NCBI RefSeq assembly: GCF_900107485.1
Contig: NZ_FNQE01000012.1
Coordinates: 25,055-89,054, forward strand
Direction of reading: 5' to 3'
Origin: Proteiniborus ethanoligenes
GTDB taxonomy: Bacteria > Bacillota > Clostridia > Tissierellales > Proteiniboraceae
Length of the DNA: 64,000 bases
Positions 9,364 to 19,235 of the stretch are shown here, piece by piece. A model generated the notes under the pieces. It worked only from the letters and a program-made list of their open reading frames with translations. It was not told where the DNA came from and made no database searches. Position 1 is the first letter of the stretch; every line of letters starts with the position of its first letter. Made by a program: the position numbers and the translations under genes.

Positions 9364-12300
9364 TTAATCACTTAGACATTTATTTAAATTAAACTCATTA
9401 ATGAAATAAGTTTTCCATCCTAAATCACTAAAAATATTTTTCTCTTCCTGTTGATCATCCAAAAATAATGCAATTTTCATTTCCACAAATGCAAGCTCCG
9501 CAATTGGTAAATCACCATTATCTAATTCTAACTCGTATCCTTCGATTGGAACTTCTATATTCCTGTCTTTACAATACAAAATAATAGAGTTTATGTCAGT
9601 TTCTTTTGATGAAGCAATTTCCTTATATGAATTATTAATATTCTCCATTACTCTAAAATAGTTTAAGGCTAGTCCCCTCTGAAGTATGTCATGATATGGT
9701 TGGTTAGAATAGTTTCTCAAACAACCATAGCAACTGGTTTCTTCACCACATTCACATAATCCACTTACACGTTTTTTTGCTTCTTTTATTACCTTGTCCA
9801 ATTCTATTCCAATTCTCTTAACATGACCAGCACCTCCTGGTACTTGATCAAATAATATAAAGGATGGCATATCGGATTGACTTGTGTAATTCAAACACCC
9901 GTCAATCTCTCTTCTATCAATTCCTAGATAACCAGTTGCACCTTCAATTAACGCATACAGTACTGAATAATAAAATGCTTCGCTAAAATTATTTACCACA
10001 TTAGGTAATTCTATTTCAATAATATCTGTAATAATCTCATGTCCTAAATCTACCTTGTTCAAATACTTATTCCCACAATTGTTCCCATATTTGTTCTTAT
10101 GTTCAAACTCTATGTCATAATCGTTAGTAGTAGCATAACCACACCATGAACATACCCTAAAACTTCTACCATTGTTCCCTTGATTTACAATAAACAAGTT
10201 TCCTCTTGGAGAATAAGTATATTTTATAGGAATGTTATATACATCCACTGTGCTTTGATAGTTTCTCTCATTATCATCATATTGATGAAAAAACACCTTA
10301 CTACTATAGGAGGAAACTGGTTTTGATAATGTTGGTTTTTCTGGTTTACTATTATCAGTTGAGAACCCAAAAATAGGTTTTATAAATTTATGCATAGTTA
10401 ATGGAGCTCCACATGCACAATATTTTTTATCTTCGTCTATGTCTGCTATTTTTAAATTATAATCACATGGTTCTTTATAAATAGTATGACACTCATCACA
10501 TATTGCATATAAGTACGTTGGCCACCACTTAGACCTTGACATATTTATAGAATAAGATTCCCACATTACTCCATTTGCTATTACCTTATTCCCTGGTGCA
10601 AATTCTGATATAGCTAATTTTAAATCTCGGCTTAGATTTACGTTCTTTGACGCTTCACCCAAATGTATTGTATCTAAATTTACAGAATCAATTGGAAAAC
10701 CGTATCTAGGAAGTACATTATTTGAAGCTAAAAAATCGATTACACTCTTATCTAAAAATGTCTTTAGCATTTTAGTTATAGAATCTGTAGGTTTTCCTTT
10801 TGCAAAGTTATCATCTTTTATTTTTATAATGTCAGTTACGTCTTCAATCCACTTCTCTTTCGAAATAATCAAATTCCCAGTATCCTTTAAAAGTCTTTCT
10901 TCTATCCATTTCCATCTTTCTATTTTAAAGACATCTTGAACTTCTTTAGTAAAAACGTTTCGCAAAGACTTTAAGATATCTTGTGGATGATTATTCAACT
11001 CTTCTCTTAACTTGATATCCACTGATGGATAGTCTTGATTATAGGCAAACAATTTTTCAACATTTGAAAAATAACATTCATCTTTTCTAAATAACCATGA
11101 AAATACAATAGAGCATAGATGTCTAAAAGCAATTTTGTCATTACTTTTCTCTATATATGGAGGTTTAATCTTGCCCTCAATAATTTTCTCAGGATTCTGA
11201 AAATAGTACAAATCATGAGATCTACGCTTTGCATATGTTAAAATGTATGCTGTTGAAGCTGTTCTCCTACCTGCTCGTCCAGCTCTTTGGACATAATTAG
11301 CTGTCTCTGGAGGTATATTCCGTAAAAATACTGCCTCTAGGCTTCCTACATCAACACCCATTTCAAAGGTAGTTGAGCAACTTAAAATATTTACCTTGCC
11401 TTGTTCGAATTTAGTTTGTATTTCAGAGGCATGCCTACTTGTTAGCTGAGCTGTATGCTCTTTTATAACCATTGGAATTCTTTTGATATTATTATAAATA
11501 TCAGAGTAATATGTGTGCCTTGAAACCTCTTCCCTAAATAGCTCTAATTGTCCATTACATCTATATGATGAACATACTCCCTCAATATTAATGTGTGTTT
11601 TTTTACCACAAATATTGCAACGATAAAGTACTTGATTCTTTTTAAATAGCCACTTATTGTAGTTCAATTGATAAACATTGCCTTCATTTGGAATATATCT
11701 AGATATATATACTCCTCTATCAATCATTAATCTAATAAAATTTGAATCATTAAATATTTTTTCAAGAAAAATATCTGCTTTCTCTTTAGCAACTTTTTTA
11801 TTATCACCTAATTCAGTGAATATTTTTACTAAGTATTCAAATCTCATGTTACTATAGTTTTCTTTTGGCCTGATACTCATAATTCCCTTTTGAGGATTAG
11901 AATCTTCATATCTAAAATAAATAGGTTTAGTACGTTGACCAAATAGTGGATGTTCATGTCGCAAATCTTCAGGATAATTTACGCACCTATAAATTCTCAG
12001 ACCATGGAAAAACTGCTCTACTACTTGCCAAACTTGATTACTATTCAATCCACAAAGTTCAAGTCCCTGAGGCCACCAATCTGGTTTTGGGAAGCTGAAC
12101 GATAGCATGCCAACTCCTTCTAATCCAATTTCTCTTTCATATGACATTAGTTCATACATTATATAAGCAGAAATTGTTTCATCAATATCCTCTAATTTAT
12201 CAATAAGTAAATCTTTTTGTGATTCTATATCTTTATATATTCTTGTATGCAATTTATTAACTGTAATCTCTTCATCGTCAAGAGAATCAATTGCATCTAG

Positions 12301-14433
12301 GATAATCTTTCTCCACAAATAATTGTTATACCTAATATCCATATAAGTTGCAAAATAAGCTGCCTCTTTTCGACTATCTGAAAAAGCTAATAGTTTTCTT
12401 CCATTTATATCTTGACTAGTTTTTTCTTCTACCGTATCAAAGAAATTAAAGTTTCCAAAGAGACTTTCGCTTTCAGTTTCAGTCAAGTCATTATCTTCTT
12501 CGGATGCAAATGTGACTTTTTCTCCTGGTATATTCTGATAGAGCGTCCTCCCTAACATTTCGGTTGTTGGTGCGTCAGCATTTACAAGTCTTTTTACAAT
12601 GCTTCTTCCATAACTACCGCAATCTAAACAAGTATTAATCGAACCTTTATGATTGACTTTATATACAATGATAAGATTAGGATTTTTGCAACATTCTTTG
12701 TCTGTCCTATTAGCATATGGAGCAACTTTCCCGCATTTTGTGCATAAAATATATCTCTCAGCATTGTTTGCTTTGAAATCATCACCTAATAATTCGTCAT
12801 CTTCAACTAAAGAATCTTCATTTAATTCTATATTTGAGTAGTCCTCTTTAAGTAAAAAGTATTCAAGTCTTTCTTTAGTTTCTCCATTAAAAAAGCCAGA
12901 TGATTGTTTTAGATATCCGTTTTCTATCTTGCCTATAAGGTACTCTTGTCCACATTTCTGGCAATTGGCTAATTCAAAGATGCCAACTTTTTCTGTTCCA
13001 ATATTCTCATACTCTTTACGATTCAAGAAAACTTTTTTTGTTGGGTATAATCTTACAAATCCACCTTCTATAGCCTTAGAAAATGTGTGATATCTTGCAG
13101 GTAGTAACACATCTGAGTTATCTTCTTTTTTAGCTTTAGCAGCTAAATCTACCATTGCTAGAAAAGCATCAATATTTTCATTATTCACAGCCCCATAAAC
13201 ATCCACTATAACTTCTTCAATCAACTTTGTTTTGTTCTCAATAACGATCTTTAACTTATTTACATAATAATCCTGAATTAATGTGTCATAAAGAACTTCA
13301 TATGACTCACTTTTAGGGTTTATAGATTCATATATGCCTTCCTTATTAATTGCCTCTGCTAATTCTCTTCCAGTATATTTTTCAGTTAACATTAAGATTT
13401 TCTTGTATGTATCCAATGGTGGTTTGATTAAATTTGCATTTGCGTTAGTTCTTACTCTTTCAGATGTAATTATACAGTCTTCGCTAAAGTCCTCTCCAAA
13501 TAAATCCTCAGCATACTTTACAACATGTTTAATTTCTTCTTTACTGCTGCTTAATGTTGCACTAGTAGCAATAAAGTTTATCTTGCCTTTTTCTCCATCA
13601 ACTACCCTATCTTTTAATCTAGCTATCAAATATGAAATTTCGCTTCCCAAAGAACCAGAATAAACATGAGCCTCATCTAAAACAATATACTTCCAATAAT
13701 CTTTATATAATCCATCAAAAAATACATTGTCATCAGGACGTAGTAATAGATATTCTAACATTGCATAATTTGTTAATAAAATATGTGGTGGATTTGACCG
13801 CATTTCCTCTCTAGATAATAATTCGTTTTTTAAAAGTGGTTGGTCTGGATTCATTTTCTTGAAATTATCAAGAGCTTCACTTTTCTTTTCTTTGGTTTCA
13901 CCTGTATATCTTCCGAAAGTAATTTCTGGATAATCCGCTAATAAGCTTCTTAATCTTTTTAGTTGATCATTTGCTAATGCATTCATAGGATAAAGAATCA
14001 GTGCTCTAACTCCTGGAGTTAATTCATTATTACTATGTTGTTCTGCTAAGTGATTGAGGATCGGTATCAAGAAACTTTCAGTTTTACCACTGCCTGTACC
14101 AGTAGCAACGATCATATTCTTTTTCTCAACAACTGCTTTCTTAATTGCTTTTTCTTGATGTAAGTGTAGTGGAAATTCTCCAATCCTAGGGATTAGCTTT
14201 ACAAAGTTTTTATGTAATATTTTTTCATTTGCTAATTGTTTTAAATCCTTACCACTTTTATACATTGCTGTTGATTCAAGATAGGGACCTTTTACTAATT
14301 CAGATTTATTAAGTTCAATTGCCTTATCCGCTGATTCCCTTAATTCCTTATTTTTAAATAAGAACATGGATTTCAGATATTTAGTGTACTCTTCCCTTAT
14401 ATTTTCTGTAGTTGCAATTGGGTTAATGCTCAT
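9364..14433 (-). CDS. Large DEAD/DEAH-box helicase with DUF1998 (MZB) C-terminus
   Basis: 1689 residues. An SF2 helicase core opens the protein: Walker A TGTGSGKT at 111-118, DEAH at 253-256, TSATLSS, and much later FEMGVDVGSLEAV with QRAGRAGRR. Several Cys pairs of zinc-binding type lie in the middle and C-terminal thirds. The end carries GLCECGEETSCYGCLRNYSN, the hallmark of the DUF1998/MZB module. Such proteins include DrmB-associated helicases, Lhr-like MrfA and DruE of Druantia. Length and gene company (a large unknown protein just upstream) fit DruE best, but DruE is often longer and I could not compare directly. The gene follows the 1357-residue gene after 11 bases, so they are co-transcribed. 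Confidence 0.9.
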   Translation of the reverse strand: MSINPIATTENIREEYTKYLKSMFLFKNKELRESADKAIELNKSELVKGPYLESTAMYKSGKDLKQLANEKILHKNFVKLIPRIGEFPLHLHQEKAIKKAVVEKKNMIVATGTGSGKTESFLIPILNHLAEQHSNNELTPGVRALILYPMNALANDQLKRLRSLLADYPEITFGRYTGETKEKKSEALDNFKKMNPDQPLLKNELLSREEMRSNPPHILLTNYAMLEYLLLRPDDNVFFDGLYKDYWKYIVLDEAHVYSGSLGSEISYLIARLKDRVVDGEKGKINFIATSATLSSSKEEIKHVVKYAEDLFGEDFSEDCIITSERVRTNANANLIKPPLDTYKKILMLTEKYTGRELAEAINKEGIYESINPKSESYEVLYDTLIQDYYVNKLKIVIENKTKLIEEVIVDVYGAVNNENIDAFLAMVDLAAKAKKEDNSDVLLPARYHTFSKAIEGGFVRLYPTKKVFLNRKEYENIGTEKVGIFELANCQKCGQEYLIGKIENGYLKQSSGFFNGETKERLEYFLLKEDYSNIELNEDSLVEDDELLGDDFKANNAERYILCTKCGKVAPYANRTDKECCKNPNLIIVYKVNHKGSINTCLDCGSYGRSIVKRLVNADAPTTEMLGRTLYQNIPGEKVTFASEEDNDLTETESESLFGNFNFFDTVEEKTSQDINGRKLLAFSDSRKEAAYFATYMDIRYNNYLWRKIILDAIDSLDDEEITVNKLHTRIYKDIESQKDLLIDKLEDIDETISAYIMYELMSYEREIGLEGVGMLSFSFPKPDWWPQGLELCGLNSNQVWQVVEQFFHGLRIYRCVNYPEDLRHEHPLFGQRTKPIYFRYEDSNPQKGIMSIRPKENYSNMRFEYLVKIFTELGDNKKVAKEKADIFLEKIFNDSNFIRLMIDRGVYISRYIPNEGNVYQLNYNKWLFKKNQVLYRCNICGKKTHINIEGVCSSYRCNGQLELFREEVSRHTYYSDIYNNIKRIPMVIKEHTAQLTSRHASEIQTKFEQGKVNILSCSTTFEMGVDVGSLEAVFLRNIPPETANYVQRAGRAGRRTASTAYILTYAKRRSHDLYYFQNPEKIIEGKIKPPYIEKSNDKIAFRHLCSIVFSWLFRKDECYFSNVEKLFAYNQDYPSVDIKLREELNNHPQDILKSLRNVFTKEVQDVFKIERWKWIEERLLKDTGNLIISKEKWIEDVTDIIKIKDDNFAKGKPTDSITKMLKTFLDKSVIDFLASNNVLPRYGFPIDSVNLDTIHLGEASKNVNLSRDLKLAISEFAPGNKVIANGVMWESYSINMSRSKWWPTYLYAICDECHTIYKEPCDYNLKIADIDEDKKYCACGAPLTMHKFIKPIFGFSTDNSKPEKPTLSKPVSSYSSKVFFHQYDDNERNYQSTVDVYNIPIKYTYSPRGNLFIVNQGNNGRSFRVCSWCGYATTNDYDIEFEHKNKYGNNCGNKYLNKVDLGHEIITDIIEIELPNVVNNFSEAFYYSVLYALIEGATGYLGIDRREIDGCLNYTSQSDMPSFILFDQVPGGAGHVKRIGIELDKVIKEAKKRVSGLCECGEETSCYGCLRNYSNQPYHDILQRGLALNYFRVMENINNSYKEIASSKETDINSIILYCKDRNIEVPIEGYELELDNGDLPIAELAFVEMKIALFLDDQQEEKNIFSDLGWKTYFINEFNLNKCLSD

Positions 14434-14444
14434 ATATCTTCCCC

Positions 14445-17400
14445 CTATATAAATATCAATTTGAAAAATGCCCTATATCTTTCAAATAATTCCCATCGTT
14501 TCCCAAAGTATTCTTCCATAATCATTTTGTAGTAATCATCATCAGACATAGTCTCGACTGGAACAATCGACAAAAATGCAGAAATTAATAAGGAACGATA
14601 ATAATCATTCATGTTAGTTTCAAGCAGATCTTTAATGGTATTGAATTGCTCTTTAGTGATCTTATAACGATTAGCTAATTCTTCTGGTAACTTAAAGTAT
14701 GAGCAGTTGTTGTCACACTTAATATTTTCAACAAGATCATCAATTTTATTTCCATTCACTTTCATTGTAGAAATATCTTTTTCAAATTCATAAATCCTAA
14801 AAGCTCTTGGTAGAGAATAATCATATTTAAGAATATAACTGTTTTTATATTCTGTTATCCAACTCCAGAAAGAGTTGATTATTTCAATCTCATTTCTTAC
14901 AACATTTGAAATTTCTTTGTGTTTTCTAGCAATAGATAAAAGCTCTCTTTCAAAAGTTGATACACAACGACTTTTTAAATTGCTAGTAAGTGCCCCACTT
15001 CCATTTTTCACACTACATAAGGCATCTATTATGTTTATTTCAGATAATAAATCGATTTTTTCATTAGAAATTTCTTTATCTTTTCTCGTTGCTAGCAACA
15101 TTGTAACACATAGTTTCATATCTTGATTATTGAGATAGTTAGTCATATTAAGTAAACCATTTAAAACTCTTTCATATCCCTCTCTACTAATAATTAAGTT
15201 CAGTATTCTAAATGAATCTTTTATAAATGTCTCTACATGATTCTGATCAACAGTAAAATATCTCATCTGAGTAAGGGTCATAAATACTTTACTGATTGAT
15301 AAAGCACTTGTATTTTTCAAGCCTTCAAATAATTGTGAATTGTTAGACTGCCCATTTGCGTAACACTGCAATAGCTCACCCAAAATAAAGTCTTCATTCT
15401 CCACTTTTATTGCTATATCATTAGCGATTATATTTTTTATATCATTCTTTTTGAAGAAATCCCTTTTCTCTTGAATATTGTCAAAAAGACTATATTCTTT
15501 TTTATAATCTAACACTGGTAAATAGTAACCATAGTCTATTTTATCAAGTGCCACTATCACCTCTGTAATACCATCGGAAAGTTCAAACTCCAAAGGGTTC
15601 TTCCAAGGATTAATATAATTATAGAGTTTCAGGATCCTTGATTTATTGGAGTATTCTTCATCCCATGATATAATCAGGACATTCTCAATAAATTCCGATT
15701 TTAAATTAAGCATCTTTATTTTTTTTGCTACATTCAAGATAATTTGTTCATATAAGATTTCTTGTTCCTCATTTAAGACAACTATCTTGATTGAAATATT
15801 ATGAAAATCAATCAACCTATCTCTGATATTCTTAAACTGAAAGTTAAACTGATCCCCATAACCTAGCTTTCTAGTTTCAACTATACTTTCATTATTATTT
15901 ATTTCTTTTATCTCTAGCTTATATGTTAATGTTTTATATCTATAATCGTAATTAATAATCTGTAAACGGATGTCACTATTATCAAAAGCTTGTTTAGATA
16001 TTTCTCTTACCTGGTTATGATCCTTGTTGTCTACAACAGTTTCTAATCCAGTAATATCCCACCTTATTGGCAGTATAACCTTAGAAATAGGTACTGTAAT
16101 TCCATGAACTAGTAGATTAAATCTTACCTTAGCAACATTTGAAGGTTCGATATAATAATTATTCATATCTTCAGATACAAGACATGTTATATGAGATGGT
16201 TCAATTTGATAATGTAAACCTTTCTCTAAAATGAATTTTTCATGCTTATTGTTTATTTTTTCATAAGACATACCAAATCCATCATTGTACTCAATTGGAT
16301 CTATAAGAATAAAGGTCTCCTTCGTGATGGTTCTTTCCTTACAACTTATTAATAAGCTATAGTATCCTTTAGGTAATTTGTCTTTATCAAAATCTATTTC
16401 GATACTATTAGAGTTCTTCTGCCTTATTCTATAGCACGATGAATATTCAAAGTTATTATTATTGTTTAATGGTCTTAACCGAACTTCTATATCATTCGCA
16501 TCTATATTTGGCGCATGAAAACTAAAGGTTCCAATATCTTCGTATATATTAATACCCTCAAAATTATGTGGGCTAGTTTCCCGCTTTTCAAATGCTAACT
16601 TGTATGAGTTTCTTTTTACACTAGGTCGATCATCAATTTCAAAAATAATTTCTTTTCCAGAACCACTGAATACTATCTCTCGTTGACTTATATCTTCTAA
16701 ATCTAAATAGTAGAAGATATAACCCTTCCAATTCTTTAAGGTGATCTTATCAAGCACATGAACTTGATCTTTATATTCTGAGTTTATAATTCCAATTACA
16801 CATTTACTTCTATTTAATTTATCACTTTTCAAATAATAACCATATTCATTAAATAAAATAAACGAATTGGTATTTTCAATTTGCCACTTGCCTACTACTT
16901 TATTATTAAAGACATACTCAATCTTTATATTTTCATAATAAGTTAATTCAATCTCTTCATCTAGTACTATATAAACTCCATCTTTACGCTTAATAATTCG
17001 TCCATCAATAAATTTTTTTGGTGAATCATCAATAAAAATATTCCAACCACAAATTTCATCACTATAAGTTTTACTTCTTTGTTGTGGCAACATCAAAAGT
17101 AACTTCTCATTTGGTATATCAAAACGTATTCTCGGATTTGCAATGTAATATTCCTCCTTCTGGGAGTCAATATCTACTTTATCCGATTCAATCCATTTTT
17201 CAAAAGAGGTTAGAAAACGCTTTGGTAAATAATCAATAGCTTCAATATTTTCTTTATTATCTAGGCAATTATTAAACATTTCCATAATCTTATTAAATGG
17301 ATTGTCAATAATTTTGTCTTCGGACAAGAAGAAAATTCCTGGCTTGTCTAGTCTATATGTGTTATCTTCTAAAAAAATATGCACACTAGCTATTCGTTGA

Positions 17401-18518
17401 TTATTACTGTACCTGAAGTAATATTTATAAATAGCACTATAAATTTTTCGAATAGATACTTCAGGTATATAAATTTGCGAAAAAATTTCTGATAAATTAG
17501 TCTTTTCTAGGTAACGTCTATCTTCTGAGTTAATATTAAACTTATCTGCTACTTCTTTTAATACTTCCATAGCTAATAAGGCATCTTTATATTGATAATC
17601 ACCCTTACCAAAAAATTCAGGCCAATATCCATTACTGTCCTCATCGTTATATCTATATATAGCTGTAAAAATTAATATCAATGATGTAACAAAAGGATAG
17701 TTTTGAACTGTTATCTTGATACCATACCTGTTTATATATGAATCAAATTCCAGCTTTAATTTTACATAATCCTCATTCTTGAAGCTGAGCCAATCATAGG
17801 CTACCTCAAGACATATATGATTTTTTTTATTTAACATTTGATGGAACTTTATTCTTTTTTCAAGTTTTTCCAATGATAAGAATTCTTCCTTATCTGATTG
17901 AAAGGCGCTATTATTGTATTCTTTTACAACTAGTGATTCTCCGTTTAGTAAGGCTTGGAGACAATTTGAGATATCGCGATATATTGTGTCTTTGTTGCTA
18001 TAAATATATTTAACCCAATTCTTATCTATAATAATTTCATTTTGTCCTTGAGTTTCAAATAAATCATTGTTGCATTTCCATTCGCTGATCAAATAGTTAT
18101 TCCAATAATTAAAACTAGCGTTAGTAATCTTATTGTTATCAATTGGATTCCTTAGGTAGCTTAAAGATTTTTTCACCATGCCTAATAGTTTAATATTAAC
18201 TTGTTTGTCGTTCATATACTTTAAAATCTGAGTAACATCTTCCTTCATTGAAATCATAGAAAGACCATATTTGATTATTAAAGTGTTTTTTATTTCATTG
18301 AACAACTTTATTTCAGAAGATTGTTCTACTTTAGACAAATCAGTATTCCAATACTCCGACACAATTTCATATGCGAAATCTAAATAGCTTAGTTTAGACT
18401 TCCCTTTAGTAACAATGTCTATTAATTTCTTTAAGCACATTAAATCAATTACCGAAATACTGTTGAATTCAGCAAAAATATTAGTTCTAACATCCCCTTG
18501 TTTGAATAGCACCTCCAT
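14445..18518 (-). CDS. 1357-residue protein of unknown function, DruH-like position
   Basis: I recognise no catalytic motif. The first 400 residues look helical, with a KWIESDKVDIDSQKEEYYI-type junction near 420. Roughly residues 450-1000 are rich in alternating beta strands, suggestive of several beta-sandwich units. The last 300 are helical again. ATG at 18518 has an AAGGGGG ribosome site. The helicase starts 11 bases after its stop, so the pair is one unit. In Druantia type III a large domainless protein (DruH) precedes DruE in just this way. I take that as a positional analogy only. It may recognise DNA or phage protein and hand it to the helicase. Confidence 0.6.
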   Translation of the reverse strand: MEVLFKQGDVRTNIFAEFNSISVIDLMCLKKLIDIVTKGKSKLSYLDFAYEIVSEYWNTDLSKVEQSSEIKLFNEIKNTLIIKYGLSMISMKEDVTQILKYMNDKQVNIKLLGMVKKSLSYLRNPIDNNKITNASFNYWNNYLISEWKCNNDLFETQGQNEIIIDKNWVKYIYSNKDTIYRDISNCLQALLNGESLVVKEYNNSAFQSDKEEFLSLEKLEKRIKFHQMLNKKNHICLEVAYDWLSFKNEDYVKLKLEFDSYINRYGIKITVQNYPFVTSLILIFTAIYRYNDEDSNGYWPEFFGKGDYQYKDALLAMEVLKEVADKFNINSEDRRYLEKTNLSEIFSQIYIPEVSIRKIYSAIYKYYFRYSNNQRIASVHIFLEDNTYRLDKPGIFFLSEDKIIDNPFNKIMEMFNNCLDNKENIEAIDYLPKRFLTSFEKWIESDKVDIDSQKEEYYIANPRIRFDIPNEKLLLMLPQQRSKTYSDEICGWNIFIDDSPKKFIDGRIIKRKDGVYIVLDEEIELTYYENIKIEYVFNNKVVGKWQIENTNSFILFNEYGYYLKSDKLNRSKCVIGIINSEYKDQVHVLDKITLKNWKGYIFYYLDLEDISQREIVFSGSGKEIIFEIDDRPSVKRNSYKLAFEKRETSPHNFEGINIYEDIGTFSFHAPNIDANDIEVRLRPLNNNNNFEYSSCYRIRQKNSNSIEIDFDKDKLPKGYYSLLISCKERTITKETFILIDPIEYNDGFGMSYEKINNKHEKFILEKGLHYQIEPSHITCLVSEDMNNYYIEPSNVAKVRFNLLVHGITVPISKVILPIRWDITGLETVVDNKDHNQVREISKQAFDNSDIRLQIINYDYRYKTLTYKLEIKEINNNESIVETRKLGYGDQFNFQFKNIRDRLIDFHNISIKIVVLNEEQEILYEQIILNVAKKIKMLNLKSEFIENVLIISWDEEYSNKSRILKLYNYINPWKNPLEFELSDGITEVIVALDKIDYGYYLPVLDYKKEYSLFDNIQEKRDFFKKNDIKNIIANDIAIKVENEDFILGELLQCYANGQSNNSQLFEGLKNTSALSISKVFMTLTQMRYFTVDQNHVETFIKDSFRILNLIISREGYERVLNGLLNMTNYLNNQDMKLCVTMLLATRKDKEISNEKIDLLSEINIIDALCSVKNGSGALTSNLKSRCVSTFERELLSIARKHKEISNVVRNEIEIINSFWSWITEYKNSYILKYDYSLPRAFRIYEFEKDISTMKVNGNKIDDLVENIKCDNNCSYFKLPEELANRYKITKEQFNTIKDLLETNMNDYYRSLLISAFLSIVPVETMSDDDYYKMIMEEYFGKRWELFERYRAFFKLIFI

Positions 18519-18997
18519 TTTGCAAATCCCCCTTTATCCCAAAATCATAAATTGATATTTTTACCTAAAAACTAATGACATCATAGGCTTTAAATTATAT
18601 TATTAAATTACTATAGGTTATAATCTTTGACTTTTTTATCCTAGACTTATAGAACAGATTAAATAAATGTTTTCAATTATAGGTCATCTATAATTCACAT
18701 AAACTCAAGTAAATGGTAAGCATTTAAATACTTCTTGATATATTATAACAGCCTCATTATTACAGAAGATTCACTATAGTATAAAAATTCCACAAACATA
18801 TTCTAATATCCTTTATTTTATGTAAATGTAGCCAACAAAAGTAATAAAGGCATATATTTTATCTTTAACTCAACAGATTAAACATCAAGTATTCCATAAC
18901 AATATCTTATATATTGACTTCTTTTTTTGTCGAGTTTCAAACCTTAGTCAAATAAAATAATTAAGATATACCTGTCTAATGCGTAAGAATCTCTTTT
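18519..18997. other. Intergenic region before the 1357-residue gene
   Basis: An A+T-rich stretch of 479 bases without a convincing gene on either strand. It must hold the promoter for the helicase trio unless transcription reads through from the WYL block upstream. I could not single out one promoter from the A+T-rich background. Confidence 0.4.
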
Positions 18998-19192
18998 CTA
19001 TAGCTTATTTTCATCTTCTATAGATACATTTATTCCATTTTTATCCATACGAATTTTAAAACTATCACCAGTCTCCTCTAGAAAAGTTTCATATTCAAAT
19101 TCTCTACCTAATGTTGAAATAACATACTTTACAAATTTATTAACTGAACTATTATAAAAATTATATCCCCTTATATACCCTATTGTATTAAT
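18998..19192 (-). CDS. Small protein, 64 codons, apparent ATT start
   Basis: The minus strand is open from 19192 to TAG at 18998 and reads like a real protein end (NKFVKYVISTLGREFEYETF, then strands around DSFKIRMDKNGINVSI). No ATG, GTG or TTG fits. A very strong ribosome site GAGGAGGGG lies 6-7 bases before an ATT codon at 19192, and TAA lies just upstream in frame, so ATT is the likeliest start. ATT starts are rare and often weak or regulated. It follows the 570-residue gene by 43 bases on the same strand. I do not recognise the product. It could also be the remnant of a longer gene. Confidence 0.5.
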   Translation of the reverse strand: MNTIGYIRGYNFYNSSVNKFVKYVISTLGREFEYETFLEETGDSFKIRMDKNGINVSIEDENKL

Positions 19193-19235
19193 TTATATCC
19201 CCTCCTCTAGTTTAATAGTACTACTTATTACCCCA

